NCBI GenBank assembly: GCA_947650365.1
Contig: OX393551.1
Coordinates: forward strand, 63,233,173-63,297,172
Direction of reading: 5' to 3'
Length of the DNA: 64,000 bases
DNA from: Chamaelirium japonicum
Taxonomy: Eukaryota; Streptophyta; Magnoliopsida; Liliales; Melanthiaceae
Shown: piece by piece, positions 59,901 to 64,000 of the stretch
Numbering within the stretch: position 1 is the stretch's first letter
How the letters are laid out: each line of letters opens with the position of its first letter
Program-made: the position numbers and the translations under genes
The notes under the pieces: model-generated
Databases searched by the model: none
What the model saw: the letters and a program-made list of their open reading frames with translations, nothing else
Told to the model about the DNA's origin: nothing

Positions 59901-62900
59901 AAAAATTAAGCAAGCTGATTAATATTAAAAATTAAAAATTAAGGTATTGTGACCAACATCAACAATATGAGAAAGACTAGAGGATTGATAGTTATGAATG
60001 CATAGATGAGTGCATGCAGTGATTGAACTTTTCAGAAGACTGAAAAGATAATGAATCTAGGCAAAAAAAAAAAGAAAAGATAATGAATACATGCATGGAA
60101 TCTTGGTACTTCAAAAAATACAAATATTGTCAGCTGACTAACATTTGTATATTGGTTTACTTAGAAATTCTTTGAAATGTAATGGAATCCTTTTATTAGG
60201 TAAAAGAGGTAGTATACTCACCCGTTATTGTATATATTCTTTAAGGTTTAATACACTGCTTAATTATTATTTATAGATTTATAACTGAATCTGCCTATAT
60301 AATATTTAATGGCCCTTTTTGTAAGGTTATTTTTACGAATGATCTATCTATTTTCGTGCGATTTGTCATCACTTGTCCCATTCCAGATACAATGGTGCGT
60401 CAAGCAGCTATGGTTTTCAAGTGTGTGCTCCTGATGTATTACAAGAATAGCAGGGGTCATAACTATCGTAAGCAGGTAATTGGATATTTCACTGCGACAT
60501 TTTATCGTTACCTGCATCTAGGATCCTTTCTGTAGCTTTTCTAGTCAAAATTTAAGCGGTGGATTTAAAATCTAAGAAGTGACAAATATAAGTATCGAAC
60601 ATGGGCAATAGGAGCTGAATGTTTTTGCTTGTGCACACTGCACAGCACGTTGCTTATACAAGTTTTTCATGTTTGACATTCTTGTGCACACATGATTATG
60701 AGTTATTTATTGCATTGTCGACAAGAAATGTTACTAAAGCACAAGACATGGTGAGTTTCTATTTGCTAATCCAGTGTGCTGCCGATATATGTAGTGTGGT
60801 TTAACAAAATGTTAAGGAGACTCATGAGCTGAACTTTAGTCTCTTTTTTGTGGTTTTGTAGTGTCTAAGTTTAGATCCTAAAGTGTTTGGTGTTCCATTA
60901 GCAAATGTTTATAAGGGTTTATATCTGGAAAGAATGGTAATAATACAGATAAAGTGGTTAATCAAGGGCAGAGCATGCTCGACATTTGAAAAGGCTTTAA
61001 TATTTTACTAAGGAGAAAGTATTAGGAGTGACTGTAGACATGAAATTGAACTTTGCGATGGCATGTCATTAACTTGATAGAGTTCTAGTGTACTAAGTTC
61101 TAACTCATCAATATCTCACTTAGACTAATATGAGTATCTGCTGTCAATATTTCATTAAGAAATAGCTAATACAGTATGGCCAAGAATAGTTCCTTGCCTA
61201 TGTTGATGACTCTGTCACATCCTTCCTTTCCTCTTCAGCTACTACACATTGGTTGCGCCTCTTTCAACTTAAAGAAAAGAAAACCTTACACCGAAGATCC
61301 TAAGTCTAATTGTGGAACTGCTGTTCTTAGCTCTGCTTTAGCTGAAATAGCTCATCAATGGATCTGGGTTTAAATTATCTTCTTAGACCTCTGCTGAACT
61401 CAAATCACAATTGTTCCAATGTGGCCAACTACATCAGGTTACACTGATTCTCTCATAAGTTTTCTACATGTGGATTTTAATCTATAGCTCCTTTGAGATC
61501 ATGGGAAACTCATCATTCTTGAACACTAAAACAGATGTGCCAACTTGTTTTCTTGGAATCCTTTGTGATCAGTTGATCACTGTCCTTGACATTTTAAAAG
61601 TTGAATGCTACCAATAAAACCCCCCAATAAAGTTCTTCATTGGAGTATTCTCCCATTTCTTTCCTTCCAACAGGGTCAGGAATTGAAGGACATGCTTTTA
61701 TAATACCTCTATGGTTGTTGTAAAAGAATCCTCATTAAAAAAAGATTGGGGACAGCAAAGCTGAATGGATAAGATTTAAGAAAACAGAATTCAAAGCATC
61801 ATACTGTAGTGAATGACAAGCTGTATATATAAGATTTAGGGAAACAGAATTCAAAGCATCATACCGTATTCCATGAATGCCCCATGTGGCATCCACTTGA
61901 AGCAGCCAAAATTGGTTCTCAAGCTTGCTGTTTGCTTCATGTGCTCTAAAGTCATTGAAGTCTAGATTACATCCCAAGATCTCTTTATTGATATTTTGAA
62001 TATGCAAGAATATTGAAATAAAGTGGCTTTTATTGTGGTGGGAAATTGATGGAGAGTTAATCTATGTAAATTATAAAATCCAGATTATTGAGGAGCTCAT
62101 TTTTCATACTACTATCCATAGTTCAAAATACCGTCCGATATGGATACGTACCGGTTGGTACATACCGGTGGTATTCCAACCTGTACCGGTAGTGCACCTG
62201 GTACCATTATTTACCTTTTTTTCTCCCTCACACCATAATTTGAACCAATAAATCAGTTTTAATAGGGCAATGCATTAACTTAAGAGTTAAGATCATAGGG
62301 CATCTATTTAAATGCGATAATTTGACTCTCACACATGTCGATGATAAATTGATAATCCTTTGAAAGGAGAAAGTAGATTAGGATAATCGGCTTATCTTAA
62401 TCTAGATAGTTAACCCCTCTTTTGGAAAGCTCAACCAAGCACAAATGTCTTACGGGTATCATTGTAGAAGCAAAAGAATTATAAAAAGGAGTCATCAACC
62501 AGTACCAACTGGTATGTACCGGTCCAGGGCCGATTGATACTGTGACTGATACCGTGATTTTGAATCTTGCTAGTATATGTCAAGCTTTTGAGTTTGACAT
62601 GTTCGAATTTCTAAGCATGCAAGGAAAACTCTACATGAGATATGCTAATTAGCCTAATTATCGCCATTTGAACTTCATATAATAGAGGATTTATTTGAGT
62701 TTTTTTTTACAATTCGACCTATCAAATTAGTACTAATTGCATGTAAATCCCTCAAATCAGACTAGTTGCATATCGACCCTTGCAAATATATTAAGTTGTG
62801 CAGATCTTCCTCTAGTTAATTGTGTCCATGTTGGAGGAACATTACGAATGTATTCATTGTTTTATCGTTTGCTTCAAATATTGGGATTTCTTGGAAAAAT

Positions 62901-64000
62901 ATACCCTTAAGGACTTAAAATGACAAAAACAACCTTATGTATCCAAACAATCATTTTTTCTTCCCTATTTCTCTCATCTTTACAGTGTTCATGAATACTG
63001 GTGGCGGGTGGTGGTGGTCGACCGTGGATAGTGGGTGGTTGTGGGGTCGTGGTGGTTCCAATGATGGGTGGTGGTACGTGGGCATTGATGATGGTAGTGG
63101 TGGATGGTGGTAGTGATAGGCAGTTGGGGGTGGTGGTGGTGAGTGGGTGGTGGGCAGTGGTGATTGTAGTGATGGGTGATGGATGTGTGGTGGTGTGCGG
63201 TGGGTGGTTGTGGGGACGGTGGTGTTGGGTGGTGGTTGGTAGCTGGCAACGATGCCGATAGTGGTGGATAGTAGGCGGAGGTGGTTGGGCGGTGGGCAGC
63301 TGTGATGGTGGTAGCGGTGGTGGTCGTGGGCAGTGGGCGGTAGATGGTGGCCGGATGGCGCTTGGCGGTCGCCGATGTTGGGTGCAGTGGCGGTGGGTGG
63401 TCGTGGGGACAGTGAAGGGGGTAGTAGCAGGTGTGGTGTCTTGTGGTGGTGGGTGGGCGGTGTTCGGTGGGCAGCGAAGATGGTTGATGGTGGCTGGCAT
63501 TGGGCAATGGTGGAGAGAGAGAGAGAGAGAGATTGAGAGAGGGGGAAGTCAGTTAAGTTGTTGAGGGGAAATATAGTGTCAAACCCCAGATTTTCGGAAA
63601 AAGAGAAAATCGCCCAAAAACCCAGGGTGAGGGGGTTAAGGTTGGATTGATAATAGGTTGGTCATTTGAGAATCATTGTGGGAAAAACCCATTTCAAACC
63701 TTGAGAAGTCATAAAACTTTGTTTTTTTTTTTTGTGAAATCTATGTGTGCAAAAACACCATTTTAAATAGGGAATGAGAAGACCATGGCCAAAGTAACCC
63801 TGAAGTGCTACATGATACTGGAGAAACTTAATATTCATCCAAACTATTGATCTGCCCAAAGTAATCAAAACCATAAAATTAGATATATTACTACATTATA
63901 AAAAAGGACATTTATGTGCCAGATCCTAAAATAAAGGTATTTATATGCCAGATCCCGCTTTCTCCCTTTCAGGATATAATAACTTGCTTAACTTGCCAGA
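38617..64000 (+). CDS. RING-finger and transmembrane (RNFT-type) gene, first four exons, continues past the window
   Basis: Exons 38617-39238, 43707-43783, 51846-52014 and 60387-60475 join with GT-AG sites and phases 1, 0, 1, 0 into 319 open codons. The product has a Gly/Ser-rich disordered N-terminus with [19 protein letters not shown] (about residues 41-60). Then come [15 protein letters not shown] and a hydrophobic run [29 protein letters not shown], a second membrane run [38 protein letters not shown], and [21 protein letters not shown] recognise this order from plant and animal RNFT1/RNFT2-type proteins, multi-span membrane E3 ligases whose C3HC4 RING lies at the C-terminus. Nothing after 60475 in the window fits the next exon, so the RING is off the end. 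Ubiquitin-ligase activity is therefore inference from the family. Start: ATG 38617 has an in-frame TAA 30 nt upstream. Confidence 0.85.
39770..40538. mobile_element. non-autonomous TIR element with iterated GCCTAGGCG words
   Basis: Left end TGTAGTCATGGCGTCGCC and right end GACGTCTTGACTACA are inverted copies. Just inside each lies a run of CCTAGGC variants (39790-39880 and 40495-40520). The AT-rich centre has no transposase. The flanking duplication is not clear. Confidence 0.5.
41388..41885. mobile_element. hAT-like MITE, 498 bp (family A, copy 1)
   Basis: The ends TAGGGCTGCAAACGAACC and GGCTCGTTTGCAGCCCTA form terminal inverted repeats, and TTTGGGAG (41380-41387) against TTTGGAAG (41886-41893) is an 8-bp target duplication with one change. 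The interior iterates GGCTCGTTTAATAAACGAGCC. Eight-base duplications and TAGGG...CCCTA ends fit hAT. No protein is encoded. Confidence 0.85.
43707..43783 (+). CDS. RNFT-type exon 2
   Basis: 77 bp, acceptor TTACAG|GTTTC, donor AAAG|GTTTGA, encoding [20 protein letters not shown] then KQTALK with the first Gly codon split across the junction. Confidence 0.85.
45348..46230 (+). mobile_element. remnant of a Ty3/gypsy element: primer site and gag fragment
   Basis: TTGGTATCAAAG at 45348-45359 resembles the initiator-Met tRNA primer site. Downstream, broken frames keep gag-like text: EDFLD, then [20 protein letters not shown] (near 46024-46090), like the S-V-x-E-Y-T...L-x-E block of chromovirus gags. 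Several stops and frameshifts. LTRs are not identified. Confidence 0.45.
47197..47543. mobile_element. hAT non-autonomous element, 347 bp
   Basis: Ends TAGGGATGGCAAAGGTGC and GCACCGCTGCCATCCCTA with a perfect 8-bp duplication GTTGAAAC (47189-47196 and 47544-47551). The interior is filled with GGTGCGGTTT and AAACCGCACC words in both orientations. Confidence 0.9.
48560..49305. mobile_element. candidate TIR element
   Basis: CTATGCAGTCAAAAGCTCAGG on the left and the complement of CCTTTGATTGCATATAG on the right are imperfect inverted copies. Iterated GGCACA/GCGCC words lie just inside both ends. The target duplication is unclear and the boundaries are approximate. Confidence 0.4.
50328..51429. 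mobile_element. hAT-like non-autonomous element, 1.1 kb, with iterated GTATCG termini
   Basis: The ends CAAGGTTGTCATATCG and the complement of CGATACTAACAACACTG are inverted, and CATCCAAC occurs directly at both flanks (50320-50327 and 51430-51437). About 70 bp at the left and 170 bp at the right are built of GTATCGT/ACGATAC words. The centre carries a (TA)n tract at 50883-50966. No transposase. Confidence 0.8.
50883..50966. repeat. (TA)n microsatellite
   Basis: About 84 bp of TA alternation inside the 50328-51429 element. Confidence 0.95.
51846..52014 (+). CDS. RNFT-type exon 3
   Basis: 169 bp, acceptor TTTGCAG|GGGG, donor AATG|GTATTA. It encodes the second membrane segment and the [20 protein letters not shown] loop, ending in VN plus one base. 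Confidence 0.85.
53876..54095. repeat. MITE-like segment
   Basis: AAAATACCCTTATC (53876) and GATAAGGGTATTTT (53943) pair. The text from 53985 to 54095 (AGTTTAGGGATCAAATTG, GTTGAGGGACCAATATG, GTTCAGGGGAAATTTTTGTA) is the common plant MITE style. Ends and duplication are not resolved. Confidence 0.4.
56502..59034 (+). mobile_element. 5'-truncated L1-type LINE, 2.5 kb
   Basis: The insertion lies between two perfect 17-bp copies of ATATAGCCTAAGCTTTT (56485-56501 and 59035-59051) and ends in a short A-run. ORF1 and the endonuclease are missing, as in typical truncated target-primed insertions. The 3' untranslated region has GGTAGGGGTCTAGGCCGAAC near the tail. Confidence 0.93.
56530..58920 (+). 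pseudogene. L1 reverse transcriptase and C-terminal zinc-finger (zf-RVT) domains, two frameshifts
   Basis: The reading starts in the endonuclease-RT linker ([19 protein letters not shown]). It shifts frame near 56628, is open as 378 codons to 57752, then shifts again near 57738 into a frame open to TGA 58920. RT motifs: [71 protein letters not shown] and the active-site FADD at 57344-57355. After it, YLGLPL and [14 protein letters not shown] are typical of plant L1. The C-terminal block [20 protein letters not shown] ends in [20 protein letters not shown] (Cys/His zinc knuckle). Both breaks are single-base indels, so the copy is dead but recent-looking. Confidence 0.93.
60387..60475 (+). CDS. 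RNFT-type exon 4
   Basis: 89 bp, acceptor TTCCAG|ATAC, donor AGCAG|GTAATT. It completes the Asp codon and encodes [20 protein letters not shown] then SRGHNYRKQ, ending in phase 0. Confidence 0.85.
62119..62566. mobile_element. candidate TIR element with GGTACCGGT words
   Basis: GTTCAAAATACCGTCCGATA on the left pairs with the complement of GATACCGTGATTTTGAATC on the right, and both ends continue into GTACCGGT/ACCGGTAC words. The ends are approximate and no clear duplication is seen. Confidence 0.45.
63000..63520. repeat. GGT/GTGG-rich low-complexity block
   Basis: About 520 bp composed of GGTGG, GGTGGT and GTGGGC words with strong G/C strand asymmetry. The Gly/Val/Trp-rich (plus) and Pro/Thr/His-rich (minus, 197 codons) frames across it are compositional. 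Confidence 0.85.

Larger units (their letters stand above)
52015..60386. other. RNFT-type intron 3 (8.4 kb)
   Basis: About 52015-53750 and 54110-54900 are AT-rich with nothing recognised. A hairpin MITE-like stretch lies at 53876-54090, a duplicated 70-bp block (GAGTTTGAGTGAAT...) at 55155-55290, and a nested set of transposons at 55800-59880. Confidence 0.6.
60476..64000. other. RNFT-type intron 4, partial (at least 3.5 kb)
   Basis: No sequence here continues exon 4 in phase with the expected family text. It holds a TIR element (62119-62566), a GGT-rich block (63000-63520) and a (GA)n run at 63513-63542. At 63578 TGTCAAACCCC resembles a Tekay-type LTR start, unsupported otherwise. Confidence 0.6.

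Noticed and set aside
61660..61720. AACAG|GGTCAGG as acceptor for the next RNFT-type exon
   Set aside because: GQ matches the expected first residues, but the following frame (ELKDMLL then stop) does not fit the family.
62907..63507. 197- and 172-codon minus-strand frames rich in Pro, Thr and His
   Set aside because: They come from the GGTGG-rich low-complexity block.
63578..63660. TGTCAAACCCC as the start of a Tekay-type LTR
   Set aside because: A short match only; the window ends before any partner LTR or coding domain could be seen.

Overview
This window looks like nuclear DNA of a flowering plant, inferred from sequence reading only. It holds two split host genes with plant-type GT-AG introns of several kilobases, a Tat-lineage Ty3/gypsy retrotransposon, an L1-type LINE, several hAT-like non-autonomous elements with 8-bp target duplications, and many (TA)n, (GA)n and (CT)n microsatellites. 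I cannot name the species.

Layout. (1) 610-11486, minus strand: a six-exon gene whose spliced product (233 aa) reads as the A43 subunit of RNA polymerase I (RPA43-like). Its introns hold a TIR element, an RTE-type LINE fragment, local tandem duplications and a hairpin. (2) 11.6-19.06 kb: intergenic, with a telomere-motif-rich dispersed repeat, a 400-bp palindrome set in (TA)n tracts, a second GC-rich hairpin, and LTR-like debris. (3) 19062-37144: one 18.1-kb LTR retrotransposon with 3.7-kb LTRs and a perfect 5-bp duplication (GCGTG). Its gag-pol region stays in a single reading frame from 22937 to 30652 and is broken only by nine stop codons, each explicable as a C-to-T change. Behind pol lies a 2.8-kb spacer with tandem repeats and a decayed antisense reading frame. 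(4) 37.15-38.6 kb: a G4-prone C-tract, an imperfect 137-bp hairpin and a second copy of the dispersed repeat from part 2. (5) 38617 to beyond 64000, plus strand: four exons (319 codons) of a RING-finger and transmembrane (RNFT-type) protein. The RING exon lies beyond the window. Its introns are 4.5, 8.1, 8.4 and more than 3.5 kb and are full of transposons, including a hAT MITE that sits inside an old minus-strand LTR element and itself contains an L1 insertion.

The two host genes are divergently transcribed, and the retrotransposon occupies much of the 27 kb between their start codons. Nothing suggests that the two genes act in one pathway. The signals most worth a second look are the substitution-only decay of the retrotransposon on both its sense and antisense frames, its unusual LTR (very long tandem-repeat R region, almost no U5), the precisely datable nested insertion in intron 3, and a set of unrelated-looking MITEs that all carry iterated terminal motifs. 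I found no CRISPR array, operon, rRNA or tRNA gene.
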